A DNA stretch of 64,000 nucleotides from Meandrina meandrites (GCA_963693305.1 OY855904.1:34706417-34770416), one strand, 5' to 3'; counted from the stretch's first letter, positions 33,044-45,281 are shown. Translations and numbers: made by a program. Notes: generated from the letters alone by a model not told the origin.

Positions 33044-34189
33044 TTTGTTGAGCATGCGCGAGGCTTGCGTGAGGATCACTTTATCTTAGCATGCACGCGC
33101 GGAATGGCGTAACGGATCGTACACGACAGCGTGAACAAAGTGTTTTGGTTTACAAATTCTTTTCTTCAAAGAGCGTCTGAATTCCTTTGGTAAAAACATG
33201 TCAAGCACCGCTAGAGGTCTTGTTAGTGCCTTTATGGTAGAGCTGTATGATTTTAACAGTGAAATTTCTTCTTGGTTTGCGAAAAAAATGGGATCTTAAA
33301 TGTTCCACAACTGCACGTGCACACAAACGGCCATAGGCCATGGACAATTTTTACCATTTGCCCAAAAATTCTCGCAAGTTACCCAAATTTTTACGAAAAA
33401 GTCGAAAAGAAACGAGGGTCATATACGATGCTCTAACATAGGCCTACTTACGAAGTGAAAGTATTCTTACAAATGAATCTATCATATGAGCTCATAAAAC
33501 ACGTTAAAAGAAATAGCTGTCTCGGCCATTTCGACGGCCAAAGATATCAATGATACGATCCATGTCATCGTTGACTACAGAGTTGGCATATGCCCTTTCA
33601 ATGTTAATAAGTGCGATGAACATTACTGACACGTTGTTGCCCCATGGTGCTGCGCAGGTAAGTTTTCAATCTGCGCAACGCACTGAATGATCGTTCTGCT
33701 GAACACGATGTAGCAGGTATTATCACTCCAAGGATATGTATTACATTAATAACCAGAAACTCATCACGTGCTGGCCAACCACTGTCTCGTGTGAATTTAA
33801 CTGGCTTTACTACGCCGACTTCAGGTTAAAATAGAACATATCTATCTCTTCAAAAAACAAAAACATGGAAACTTCTTTTAAAACTGGCTTTGCCCAAATT
33901 TCTTTTGCTGCCCAAAAAATCTGAGTTGCCCAAAATTTGGGGGGGCTGGGGGGGCTGCAGTATTTTGTTGTCCCCGCAGGGTTTTGGCCCAGAGGCAAAA
34001 ACCCGAGGAGGCACCCTAGGATTCTCCGGGTGTATACATACAACGACAAAACATATTGTAGTCTAGACTCTTGGTTTTAGGCCATCGTATACTTTTGAAA
34101 ATGTATGTTGCATAGCATACGAAACGTCAAGTTAGTAAAATGCGATTTTTCACAATGTTCATTACCGCTGTTTGTTTCATGTTTTTAAT
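33044..34189. other. Gene-free stretch
   Basis: No supported gene. ACATATTGTAGTCTAGACT at 34049 repeats the flank found at the palindrome at 34198. Confidence 0.4.
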
Positions 34190-34197
34190 CATATTGT

Positions 34198-34294
34198 AGT
34201 CTGAAATGTCATCCGTCCTCTCTTCCTTACCCCTCAGAGGAGGGCGCCCCTCCTCTGGGGGGTAAGGAAGAGAGGACGGATGACATTTCAGACT
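34198..34294. mobile_element. 97-bp near-perfect palindrome
   Basis: The arms AGTCTGAAATGTCATCCG...CCTTACCCC are mirrored, leaving only a few bases around GGGCGCCC at the centre. CATATTGT occurs directly left (34190-34197) and, after AAA, right (34298-34305), suggesting an 8-bp target duplication. Probably a fold-back element. Confidence 0.8.
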
Positions 34295-34305
34295 AAACAT
34301 ATTGT

Positions 34306-35794
34306 TGAAAAAGTAAGAAATGTACTAAATGTGTTTGTAGTTTGTAGTGGGCGAAGCGTTCTCGATTTCACGAAACTGTAGGCGCGCACGGTCGTCTCGG
34401 GTAATTTTTCAGCAAGCGCGCAAGGTGGTATCGGGTAAAAAAAAAATGGCCGTCGCATTTGTGATCGCAGGAATCATTTCTTGCTTGATGGCTGAAGTGT
34501 GCCCGAAGTGGCTGAAATTAAAATAATACCGAAAATGACATGGAGAGTATTTTTCGGCTGAACGTCGTGAAAACAGTGGAAATTGCTTGAATTGTACGAT
34601 GAAGATAAACACTCTAAACATAGAAGCGTGAACATTGTCATGAAATTCAAGGTAATTCATTTCACACAGTGACAACATTGCTTCCAAATTGTAAGGATTT
34701 GGTCCAAAGAGTGGGTTGAATAAGGATCAAAATTGGTTTATCGATTCTTTGAATGTGCCATATTTTGTTATTCCAGGTTAGACATGTTAGGCTTTTGGTG
34801 AGGAAATCGTTGTAAGCTCATATTGAATGTAATAATTTTGCTTGTAGTCACCGTGAATTAAAAGTTCACGCGTTCTGCCTGTATTTTTGAGGTAATTTCT
34901 GATTTTCTGGTAACTTATCAATCCTAACAATACTCGAACGTACTCATAAATCAACTGATGATTACCACTAGTTTACATGTGAATGCGACAGATAGAGCGG
35001 TGTCACGCAACAGGGAAATTCCGGCGCAGTAGAACGAAATGTCACGACGTACTTGGCACAGTATAAAAATCAGCCTACACTAATCTTATATTATTGCTGT
35101 AAATAAAATTATATAAAGCCGGGGGTAGCTGTGTAGTGAGAACTATTACTAGTAAGTATAATAGAAAGGTTGATATTAGATATTAGACAGATAATAGAAG
35201 CTAGCTTTAAGATTATGGTAATAAATCTGGAACAAAGGAAAATACAAATGAAACTAGTTGAAAATTATTTTCACCTGAAATATTTGTTTTTTTCTCAGCA
35301 CATTTCCACGTGTAAGTTTTTCTATACTAGATATAAGCTACCCAAGCAGCAGCTAAGCGCCTGGACACGAGTCTGAAAATTTATCCGAGAAGAACTTGCA
35401 CTAAAACAAAATGGCGGCGGAGCTCACGGTAGTCACGCAATCACTTCATGGTGGAAAATCGGTAAAAGCTGTGAGGAGACTGGATGCTAGAAGTTTTTTC
35501 GCGCGTTTTTCGCGCGCTTTCGCTTTCTCTTTCTGGTGATGGCGCATGGCAGAGCTGGGGGGGCTGGTTAGTATCAACAGTGTCGTCGTGCCCAATGATT
35601 TGTGGGATATTCGTCGGGAAGCTCGTCGGGAAATTTTAAAAATTCAGCGGAGTTCCCTCAGCTGAGATTTGCAGATTTGCATACACGACTGCAATCGTTG
35701 ATCCCAGAAGATTTCATTTGAAAACTTATAACTTGTCGGTAAGTAATCTCAGTATAGTATGTCTTCACTCGCAGTTTCTTTACTTTTATCGACC
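34306..35794. other. Gene-free stretch
   Basis: No gene is supported. A short ATG-GCG-GCG frame at 35411 ends at a donor-like site but has no second exon. Confidence 0.4.
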
Positions 35795-37340
35795 ATTCGT
35801 CGAAATTCTCGATGCTAAATGTGTCGAATACCGATGCTAAATGTGTGCGTCCTTTGTCGATGCGTTTCCATCGAAATCGATCATCGAAAACGTTCTCGAT
35901 AAGTCGATAGTACTCGATTTTTGTCGATAATTGTCAATCGAGAAGTTTAATTGTCGATAAAAGTCGATAATCACAAGATCTTGGATAGAAGCTGCATGAC
36001 TGTTGACACAGTGCAAAGGCAAGGAGAGGCAAAATGCATAAACACTTACAACGCTGCTGAAGTTATCACCTTCTATAAACTAGAAATAACCAACGGTTAG
36101 GAAGCGTGGGCAAGAATGCGCGTACCACATAGCCAGCTATTTAAGATACCTAGCCATCTTGAATTTAATTCTTTCCCCCTACTGCATACCGCGTAGCCAG
36201 CCCTTTTCAGTAACAGACTCTGTGGTGGGGTATTCTGCAGTTTCTCCTGCTTTTGAGTCGAGGGATTTTCAATAACACTTTTTTTGAGTATTAAAATTGG
36301 TTGGCCATTGCATTGGGTAGTTGTCACACAAAAATCTGCATGTCTCTGTTGAAGATGATTTCTAGTCCGTATAGCGTACTGCGCAAATATCTCAGGGTTG
36401 GTTGTCATTGTATGTTGCACTTCAGTAATAGCATACATGAAGTTTCTGGATCCGTCATAAGTTCTTTACATTCGAGATTCAATGGGCTGAAATGTCAGTT
36501 TAATTTGGGAGAACGTCGAGGGTCTTCTTCTCGTTTTTGTTTGGCAAAGATACTTGGGGTCAATAATGAAGGGTATTTGTTGAGTATTCACCTGAAAAGA
36601 ACATGGTAGGTGTTATCTTCTTCGTTTCCATTGTCGGTTTGCATCGAATGTCAAATGCAGTTCGTTGAAACAAGTTTTCATCGCTTGCTGCACTTCATTT
36701 GACATCATAGGTGAGAATTGAGTATTACCGTATTTAAAACTGTTTCTTTCCATTTTCAATCTTTTAAATGTACGTTAACACTCCAATGATGTGAAACTTT
36801 GGCTTTGAAAATCAAGTATGCTAGCCAATGTGGCAGCCAATATTCTTGTTTGTGTCGAAATGGATTCTGATTGGTTTATGAGGATTTATCAATTGATTTG
36901 GCAGAACAAGTTTGCTCCAAAATCAAGATGTCGCGTCCAAACTAGGGTTGCAGGCTCTTCTTGAGCCTAGAACAGCATACGTCCGAGAGTTTTTTCGAGA
37001 TTTGATCTGAAAAGATTTATTCTGCTCCTTTTGCTGCTCTGCTTGAGCTATCAATAAAGTGTACTAATTAATGAAGTCTTGCTATATATAGGCGATCGAC
37101 TTCTGCTTCGTTAGTCCGGGACCGACTGCTGTCTCATCTCACGCCATACATCTTTTTCATGTATTGATGCTTAAGGATTGAAATCGATCAAATTGCCGAT
37201 CGAATTGTAACATTGAATATTGATCAAAGTCGATAATCAAAAGAAATTTTCTGATCGATTTTTATTTACTTTTGATATTTGTCAAATGATTAGTATTGAA
37301 TTGAATTGACAACGATCCATTTTTATCGGCTTTTGAAATT
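35795..37340. repeat. Two ATCGAT/TCGATA-rich arrays around a decayed ORF
   Basis: Bases 35795-35975 and 37150-37340 are dense in TCGAT, ATCGA and TCGATAA. The middle holds the decayed frame at 36097-36708. The layout resembles the transposon at 56227-57353, whose ends carry the same motif, but I could not find inverted ends or a target duplication. Confidence 0.45.
36097..36708 (-). pseudogene. Decayed ORF, unrecognised product
   Basis: One minus-strand frame runs from ATG at 36708 to 36097 (about 203 codons) through two internal stops (after QWKRRR and after PIESRM). It contains MKTCFNELHLTFDANRQW, then IIDPKYLCQTKTRRRP, ITEVQHTMTTNPEIFAQY and NGQPILILKK. That the frame stays constant across the stops suggests a once longer protein. 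No domain is recognised. Its place between two ATCGAT arrays suggests it came from a transposon (inference). Confidence 0.4.
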
Positions 37341-38847
37341 ATCAACATGTTATGCCCTGGTTTTTGCTGTCCACACTAAATACCACAGAGCTCAGACTAT
37401 GTTGTCATTGCCTTTGTTTTGCAAATTGGTAGCTGCATTTTAAATGTACCCATTCTGAATGAGGAACAGTGTCTTCAACTGTGTGCATTGATTGTCTGAT
37501 TAGTGTCAGAGTGGATGATAGGTGAAAAAGAATCAGTGAAGATCAATTGACGAAAATGCATCCACACCAAATGTATCAACGAAAAGCCAAAAAACACATT
37601 AGTGTTGTTCCGGCCTGCTTTAAGCTCATAGGTGACTTGAATTAGGATCTGTTTTCACTTAATTCCTTTCCCCTTATTGGCAAGATTTCAGCATACCTGG
37701 CCCACTTTTTCACAAGCTATTACAGTAGTGCAGTGGTCACAATTACATAATTTATGCAAGCATGTTCTTCACCTTAATAACTATTATTTTTTTGGGAGAG
37801 CACGATTGCAGGAGCAGTCATTTCACTAGTCTTTACTTTAATTTCAACGGACTGTGGGAGCAATTGTTTCACCACTCTTCACTTGAATCATTTTTGAGTT
37901 TTTTTTTTTGTCAAAAAATACCTCTTAGTCAGTGTTGGAACTGGTTTTATTATTGAAAGCAAAGCAACTACTATCAATGTTGCAAAACATAACCAAAAAC
38001 AGCTTTTATTGCAGAGTGCTTTTGTAATTGAGAAGCAGTCTCAGTCAAGAAGCCTTTATGCCGAAGTAACAAAACCACAATAATTTTGGTTTTTGTTTTA
38101 AATTATTTTCGTTAGGGCTAAACAGAATTTTGACCAATTGACGCTCACGCGCAACTGAAATTCGAGATGATTGTTCACCTTTTTTATGCAATTGGTGCAA
38201 AGCAAGGACAACCTATACTGCCATATTTTTTACATTTATGTTGATGGTCAAAGGAGGTTGCATACATGGTGGTAGCCTAAGACATAGGTGCCTCTATTGA
38301 AAACATTACATTACTAAAAAAAATAAATTGCCTCCCTCACTATCCCTTCCATGGGATCTGCCAATGCTACCATGTAGCTGAAAGGTTAAGTCAGGGTCAC
38401 TGCACAGGATAAAGCAACAGCTGTTAAATGTTGCTTTGTTTTAAAAGAAGTCCCACCAAAAAGGAGCTTTCGAAAAATAACCCAATACCTGTATAAACAG
38501 AAAATTATGTTGTCTGTTAGAGACATATTCGATTTCCCTCCCCATTTCAGGGAGTTTAACTGAAACCAAGGATATAACTCACTTTTTTGATATTAAAAAG
38601 GCATTTTGAATAAGAAATTATTAAAAAAAAGTGAAACTGTTTGTACAGATTTATGGCCAGTGGAACAGAAATGGTGGCTGAACTGCTAAAGAACCTGGCA
38701 CTAGAAAGTGACTCTACTAGCAACAGATAGGCTGATGTTAGGGAGGGGATGGTGAGGGAGTCACGACACTTGTCAGTAAGGTAACATTTTCAATGAGTGT
38801 TCCTAAGTTTCAGTCCCTTACTTTGTATACAAGTGTGATTGGCAATT
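37341..38847. other. Gene-free stretch with dispersed repeat copy 2
   Basis: Bases 37930-38050 match the dispersed repeat at 5360-5480. Nothing else is supported. Confidence 0.45.
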
Positions 38848-39284
38848 GAGTAGGTAAACATGACCGATTATTTGACAATGGAAACATGATAATAGCAAAG
38901 CTATTTTATTATAGCATTGCAGGATCCTAGGGTTGGTGGGGTATTTTTTCACCTCCACGATCAGCTAGATTTGCGGCCAATCCGATTTTGGATTTCAGAA
39001 ATCAGAAATCAGGACAATCCGTGAAACTATTTTGGATTTTAGTTTCCAGAAAGCAGCAAACAGCATATTCATGTCGGAAAATCCAGGCTGCAGAAACAGA
39101 AAATAAATAATTGAGCAACAACGAATCCTGAAGCCAGAAAAGATGAAACAGAAACTAGAAAACAAATAAATTACCTGATTTTGCGGCCAAACCATGGCTT
39201 CTTTCAGAGAAATCGGAAATCAAAATAACTCGCAATATATTCCTGTAATTAATTTTGAAAAATCAGAAAACGGATATTTTTGTC

Positions 39285-39658
39285 ATCAGAAATCAGAAAC
39301 CCAAAATCAGAAATCAGAAACCAGAAATCAGAAATCAGAAACCCGAAATCAGAAACCAGAAATCAGAAACCCGAAACCCGAAACCAGAAATCAGAAATCA
39401 GATCAAAACCTGAAATCAGAAACCTGAAATCAGAAATCAGAAATCAGAAACCAGAAACCAGAAACCAGAAACCAGAAATCAGAAATCAGAAACCCGAAAC
39501 CCGAAATCAGAAATCAGAAACCAGAAATCAGAAATCAGATCAAAACCTGAAATCAGAAACCTAAAATCAGAAATCAGAAACCAGAAACCCGAAACCCGAA
39601 ATCAGAAATCAGAAACCCGAAATCAGGAATCCGAAATCAGAAATCAGAAATCCAAAAC
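39285..39658 (+). repeat. AATCAGAAA satellite in the left arm
   Basis: Irregular units of ATCAGAA, ACCAGAA and ACCCGAA, mostly 7 bp, make up a higher-order array. The NQKSETR-type frames on it are artefacts. The right arm carries a shorter version as TTTCTGATT at 43726-43893. Confidence 0.9.
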
Positions 39659-39677
39659 CCATTGTAAGACGTAGGGA

Positions 39678-39700
39678 GTGGAGGGGGGGGGGGGGGGAGG
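39678..39700. repeat. Poly-G tract and G/A-rich stretch
   Basis: A G run is followed by AGGGGAGGGGAAG-type sequence. A second G run of about 16 is at 39868-39884. The mirrored C-rich stretches are at 43674-43692 and 43540-43552. Confidence 0.8.
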
Positions 39701-41971
39701 GTGGGAGAGGAGGGGAGTGGAGGGGAGGGGAAGAAAGGGAAAGGGAGGGTTGTTGTGATGGGATGGTTTTCCAAGAGTAGAACTTCTTTCTTTGGGTCAG
39801 GGGTGGGGACGGGTTTGTCGGGGACTTGCTAGAAGGTAGGTAGAAAGCCAGAACTCGTTTGATAAGGGGGGGGGGGGGGGGGGGTGTACATCGGAGCACT
39901 TTCCTAACAGTCCGGAGGAGATACAGGTTAAAAAAGGTTAAAACAACCATAAAACCTTTGTTTTTTTTTCCACTTCTTCCGAGTTTTTTGTTTGTATATT
40001 TTTTAAGATTAAAAGTGGTTCGCATATTCAAGCCGTTATTAAAACCAGGAACATGGGACATTCTGGAACATTATAAAAATTGGGTGAGCATACCGGTAGT
40101 GAAATTAGCAAAGAAATCAACGCACAAAGAAGGTCAACAAAAATATTTGTACAATATTTGTATTTAATGGCGAGAAAAGTGGGATGAAAAAAGTTTTTGC
40201 TGACTGGAACTAGCTATTACAATAATGTACATTCTTGGAAGTAAATTTCAAGACTGCAAGGGACCGTCAACGATAATATAATGCTTCTAATGTAGGATCT
40301 ACAAGAGATTAATTAATACCGTGACTGTGTGAAAATTGGACTTTGAGAGACACCAACACGACAAGAAGCGATGAAGCAGCGGCGTGTCTATTTGGGGTAT
40401 TTTATTACAACTAATGAAAACACCATTACTAAACTTACCGAAGTTGTTAACAGTCCGAATCCTTTATTCTCACCCCTCAACCCCCACCATTTCACCCCTC
40501 ACCCCTCACCCCTCAGTGGTAAATATTGTCATGCCGGCTGTTGAGATAACGGAGAAATTGAACAGCAGTGCCCTTATTAACCGCGCGGCCATGGGCCGAG
40601 CGCGGTTCTTGCTCTGCACGGGATTTATTTTTTTTCGTCGTTTTTTTTTTGTCGGTAACCAGACCCAAACTTCCACTCGACCAAATCGCGATCAGGACTT
40701 CGGATCACGCAACCTGGGATGTTTATTCACCAAAAGCTGTTGAAACATCAATGTACAGAAAATGTCACGGATATTGTTTTCTTTATTGTGTATAAAATAT
40801 TTTTTCTTTTGGTCTCATCGAAGCGTTGGGCTCAAAGGGAATTTGAAGACACTAAAAAAGGTATTACGTCAGCCATGGAATGCGCTGATGTTGCAGCTTT
40901 CACTTTCGGTACGTGACAAATAAGATTGTGTTTACTTTCCAAGTTAATTTCGCCAGAAGCGATGGTCATTGATTTATTTGTAATTTTGCGAGAATTTCTT
41001 GTGGGTTTAGGCAATTGAAGTGAATTCTTTGGCTGTTTTAATCGAAGCGATTTCAAAGATTTAAAGGAAAATTAAATATTTGCTGAGGTAAACAATTGAG
41101 CGTGCCCGTACTTGCAGGGGTTACGTCATTAGTAGGGAAAAAAACCGTATAGCTAAAGATTGGACTGTGTGACACGCGTGACTACTTTACTGGTCCTTCA
41201 CTCATAGCACAAAAAATTAAACTTAACTGTGACTTGGCCAAATCCTGACTGGGGCTTTGAAATCATGCAACCTGTGATGTTTATTCTCCAAAAGCTGTTG
41301 AAACATTAATGTACGGAAAATGTTATGGATATTGTTTTCTTTATTGTGTATAAAGTATTTTTTTTCGTTTTATCGAAGCGTTGGATTCGAGGAGAATATT
41401 GAATACACTAAAAAAGGTATTACGTCAGCCATGGAATGCGCTGACTTTGCAGTTTTCACTTTCACTATATGACAAAAAAGATTATTTTTTCTTTGCAAGT
41501 TTATTTCGCCAGAAGCGGCGGTCATTAATTTAATTGTAATAACATAACATAAAAACATAACATAATTTGTAATTTTGCGAGTATTTCTTGTGGGCTTAGG
41601 CAATTGAAGTGGATCCTTTGGCTGTTTCATAGAAGCGATTTGAAGAAGATTTGAAGCAGAATTTAATATTTGCTTAGGTAAACAATTGAGCGTGCCTGAA
41701 CGTGCAGGGGTTACGTCATTAGTAGGGAAAAAACCTTCCAGCTAAAGATAGTTAACAATAAAGATTAGCGAAAAAACTGAGGAACGACGTTTCGGTGTCA
41801 TCCTGGCACCATTTTCAAGTTAAAAAATTATTTGAACGAAAAGTAACTAATTTATACCAATGGTGGAGGTGCGAAATTGAATAAATTAAGATTAAAAATA
41901 GCTGTTCACTGTTCATGTTCATTCCAGTGAGGTGTCAAACACTGGTAATGAGTGCAGTGTCTGTTCAATGC

Positions 41972-42829
41972 CTAAACAAATACTTTTGCGCGAATGGAGT
42001 CTGACTGAGTGTTAAGGCTTGGTTTCTTCTTGCGAATCCACAACATTTCGTGGATCAAGCAATCGAACTTTCCCTGACATTTCTTTAGGATCTTAAAGTT
42101 GTTAGTCAGGTCACCAACTGTATCAACTCGGTGTTCATTTTGAAGGTGTTTTCCGATGGCGGTAAATCGGTGTTCCTCAATGCGCTTGTAAAGATGACGG
42201 CTAGTGTAACCGACGTATTCTGCATCACACAGATCACATATATAGTTATAAACAACGCACTGTTGATTGATCAAAGGTGGTTTTGGCTCTTGTACTTTGA
42301 GATCATCGCCAATTTTACGGCTTCTGAACACCGGCTGTAGTTTGTGATCAAGTTTATTACTCAAGTCCGAGAGATGTTTTTTCACTATGTCTGCTGATTT
42401 CTGGTCTTTAAAAGGCAGGACAATGCGGTAGATATTCTCTGTTGGAGGCGTCGATCTTGTGTCTGGTGACATCACTGAATTAACGAAACGGGTGATGGTG
42501 GAGTTCACAAGAGTATCTGAGTACTTGAGGTTAGAAAAGATCAGTTTAAGGCGTTCGCATTCTGTTGAGAATAGTTCCCATGTTGAGGACAAGCGGTAAG
42601 CACGGTTTAACATGGTTTTAACTAGAGATCTTTTATAGCGGTTGTCGACATGACTTTGGTGGTGTAAGAGGAGACCAGTGTTTGTGGGTTTACGGTAAAC
42701 GCTTGTTACCAGCTTGCAGCCCTTCTTGCATATTTCAATGCCGACAAATGGTAGCCTACCGTTAGATGCGATCTCCATGGTGAAGGATATGGATGGATGA
42801 CAGTCGGAAAACACCTTCAAAATGAACAC
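41972..42829 (-). pseudogene. PLE reverse transcriptase thumb plus GIY-YIG endonuclease
   Basis: The 285 residues are open throughout. The N-terminal part corresponds to the region after the polymerase palm: SISFTMEIASNGRLPFVG, then VYRKPTNTGLLLHHQSHVD and SKLKYSDT-like NLKYSDTLVN. A linker follows, then KLQPVFRSRKIGDDLK and the endonuclease: VVYNYICDLCDAEYVG, RHLYKRIEEHR and the late Glu in LIHEMLWIRKKK. It ends DSIRAKVFV. The reverse transcriptase catalytic region is missing (5' truncated), but the remaining frame is intact, so the copy is fairly young. The Met at its start is not the original start. Confidence 0.9.
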
Positions 42830-42988
42830 CGAGTTGATACAGTTGGTGACCTGACTAACAACTTTAAGATCCTAAAGAAATGTCAGGGAAAGTTCGATTG
42901 CTTGATCCACGAAATGTTGTGGATTCGCAAGAAGAAACCAAGCCTTAACACTCAGTCAGACTCCATTCGCGCAAAAGTATTTGTTTAG
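42799..42988 (+). pseudogene. Inverted partial copy of the PLE endonuclease C-terminus
   Basis: It encodes GKHLQNEHRVDTVGDLTN through KKPSLNTQSDSIRAKVFV, identical at protein level to the end of the minus-strand copy. It joins the other copy head-to-head at about 42796-42830, so neither copy retains its 5' part here. Confidence 0.9.
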
Positions 42989-44879
42989 GCATTGAACAGA
43001 CACTGCACTCATTACCAGTGTTTGACACCTCACTGGAATGAACATGAACAGTGAACAGCTATTTTTAATCTTAATTTATTCAATTTCGCACCTCCACCAT
43101 TGGTATAAATTAGTTACTTTTCGTTCAAATAATTTTTTAACTTGAAAATGGTGCCAGGATGACACCGAAACGTCGTTCCTCAGTTTTTTCGCTAATCTTT
43201 ATTGTTAACTGTATTTCTAAATTTAATCTTATAAGCTAAAGATAGCATTGGATAACGTAAACCTCGGATTGTGTGACTCGCGTGACTACTTTGCTCGTCC
43301 TTTTCTCAAAGTGCAATCAGATTGAATTTAACCGTGACTTTAGAGTAAGAAAGCTCTTAATGAGCAAAAAAAATATAAGCGCGGTTTTAAGTTGCTATAA
43401 CAACTTCTTGTTGTCAAACAAGGTGAAGGGTTCCAAAGTAAAGTTTTACCCAGCAACAAAGGTTTTATGCTTGTTTTAACCTTTTTTAACCTGTATCTCC
43501 CCGGACAGTTAGGAAAGTGCACCGATGTACCCCACCCCCACCCCCCTTATCAAACGAATATTTGCTTTCTACCTACCTTCTAGCAAGTCCCCGACAAACC
43601 CGCCCCCACCCCTGACCGAACGAAAGAAGTTCTACTGTTGGAAAACAATCGCGTCACAAGTACCCTCCCATCCCACCCCCCCCCCCCCCCCTCCACTCCC
43701 TACGTCTTCCAACGGGTTTCCGATATCTGATCTCTGATTTCTGATTTCTGATTTCTGACTTTTGATTTCTGATTTCTGATTTCGGGTTTCTGATTTCTGA
43801 TTTCTGATTTCCGATTTCTGATTTCTGATTTCCGATTCCTGATTTCTGATTTCTGATTTCGGGTTTTGGGTTTCTGATTTCTGATGACAAAAATATCCGT
43901 TTTCTGATTTTTCAAAATTAATTACAGGAATATATTGCAAGTTATTTTTGATTTCCGATTTATCTGAAAGAAGCCATGGTTTGGCCGCAAAATCAGGTAA
44001 TTTATTTGTTTTCTAGTTTCTGTTTCATCTTTCCTGGTTTCAGAATTCGTTATGGCGCAATTATTCATTTTCTGTTTCCACAGCTTGGATTTTCAGACAT
44101 GAATATGCTGTTTGCTGATCTCTGGAAACTAAAATCCAAAATAGTTTCACGGATTGTCCTGATTTCTGATTTCTGAAATCCAAAATCGGATTGGCCGCAA
44201 ATCTAGCTGATCCTCCACCACCATAATTGTGTGCAACTATGGATCCGGCACTGAGTGGGTAAAAAGGACCGATTATTTGACACCCAAGGCACAAAAATAC
44301 CAGCACTAGTTTTTATATAATCATCAAAAGTTTAACTTTATAAATAACCAAACTCTATCCCGACAATCAACATATAGGTAGCATTTTTCATTTTTGCAAG
44401 GGCCAACTGCCATCAAGGTGGCAAAATTAGGTGACTATGGTCTTTATCAGAATACAGTCATAGAAAACTGGGTTTTATTCCTTTTATGAAATTGCTACAG
44501 GATAAACATGCAAAGCAGCTAGGTTATGACAACTTTTATGTGTGGCTCAAAATTCTCAAAAGCAATTCTCCTTTCTCAAAAACAATTCTCAAAAGCAAAA
44601 TTCTCCTTTCCTAGAATCTAATGTGACTGCAAAATACAATTTTCAGTGTGAGGGAGGGAAGTTTTCCAAGCTCTTCTAACATCAAACTGCTTAAAAACTG
44701 CAAAGTTTTCGAATCAGTGAATTAAAGCATCGGATGATCTGCTACAACTGCAAGCTTTCCTCACTCGATGATCTGCTGCAACTGCAGGCTTTCCTCACTC
44801 TTGCTGACTTGTGGGTCTCTTCTACGGAAATCAATTTATCCACTTAAGAGTCAACACGTTTACTGTCCAAACCAGAGTG

Positions 44880-45060
44880 GGGTGGGGGGGGGGGGGGGGG
44901 GGAGGTTACTCCTTATAGTGGACTATATGCAGAGCCTCCGCCCATAAGGGGTACATTTTCCAGGCTCTGAGTTTATAAAAGGGTATAGGGATTTCATGTA
45001 GGAGTATAAAAAAGGATAGGGAAAACCATCATTTATTTGTATTTAAAAGGGCCTTTCAAA
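44880..45060. repeat. Truncated G-rich-end element
   Basis: A run of about 20 G and GGTTACTCCTTATAGTGG, then AGGGTATAGGGATTT, resemble one end of the G-rich inverted-repeat family (20658, 50058, 60943). No opposite end is found. Confidence 0.45.
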
Positions 45061-45281
45061 ATATCTCTAAAGACCCACCAAACAGTTGGGTGTCCAAAAC
45101 CAGATTGTACTGATTCAGCATTATATGAAATTAACAGAAGGTCATCAAAACTGTCAAATTTATACATGTACAACTTTACTTACTGTTTTGTGTTTTGTTG
45201 GTAATTTCAAATCATCTGATAAGTTGCATCATGACCAGTTTGAACTAACTAATTTTTATTTCATTTCATCAACAGTTTGCC

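Larger units (their letters stand above)
41751..43209. mobile_element. Penelope-like element arranged as an inverted repeat
   Basis: The left arm 41751-42160 and right arm about 42799-43209 are near-identical reverse complements, both beginning GTTAACAATAAAGATT at the outer end. The left arm belongs to a minus-strand copy continuing through the ORF to 42829; the right is the 3' end of a second copy on the plus strand, starting mid-ORF at GGAAAACACCTTC. AGCTAAAGATA lies directly left (41740-41750) and again at 43234-43244, a probable target duplication with about 24 extra bases on the right. Inverted partial copies are a known habit of PLEs. Confidence 0.85.
40718..43345 (+). repeat. 558-bp tandem duplication, second copy split by a PLE
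   Basis: Copy 1 begins about 40660 and copy 2 about 41218, with period 558 measured at GATGTTTATTC (40718, 41276). Shared landmarks are AAAAGGTATTACGTCAGCC, TTTCGCCAGAAGCG and GGGGTTACGTCATTAGTAGG. The end of copy 2 (GTGTGACTCGCGTGACTACT) lies at 43272 beyond the PLE, so the duplication is older than the PLE insertion. Confidence 0.8.
38848..44282. repeat. Giant inverted-repeat structure, 5.4 kb, flanked by 30-bp direct repeats
   Basis: The left arm 38960-39962 and right arm 43455-44212 are reverse complements over GATCAGCTAGATTTGCGGCC, the AATCAG satellite, a G-rich tract, and the CTAGAAGGTAGGTAGAAA and GAGATACAGGTTAAAAAAGG blocks. The arms differ in length mainly through the satellite. Outside the arms, GACCGATTATTTGACA stands in the same orientation at 38862-38877 and 44267-44282, within a 30-bp direct repeat. 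The inside holds a 558-bp tandem duplication and a PLE. It could be one very large fold-back-type transposon or a local inverted duplication. Confidence 0.75.

Noticed and set aside
35411..35461. Short ATG-GCG-GCG frame ending at a GTAAAAG donor (MAAELTVVTQSLHGGKS)
   Set aside because: Looks like a first exon, but no acceptor with a continuing frame was found before the repeats downstream.
39194..39564. NQKSETR-repeat open frames on the plus strand (and their mirror near 43632-43940)
   Set aside because: All are translations of the AATCAGAAA satellite in the inverted-repeat arms.
42131..42340. Plus-strand frame opposite the PLE ORF
   Set aside because: Antisense shadow of the PLE reverse transcriptase/endonuclease.
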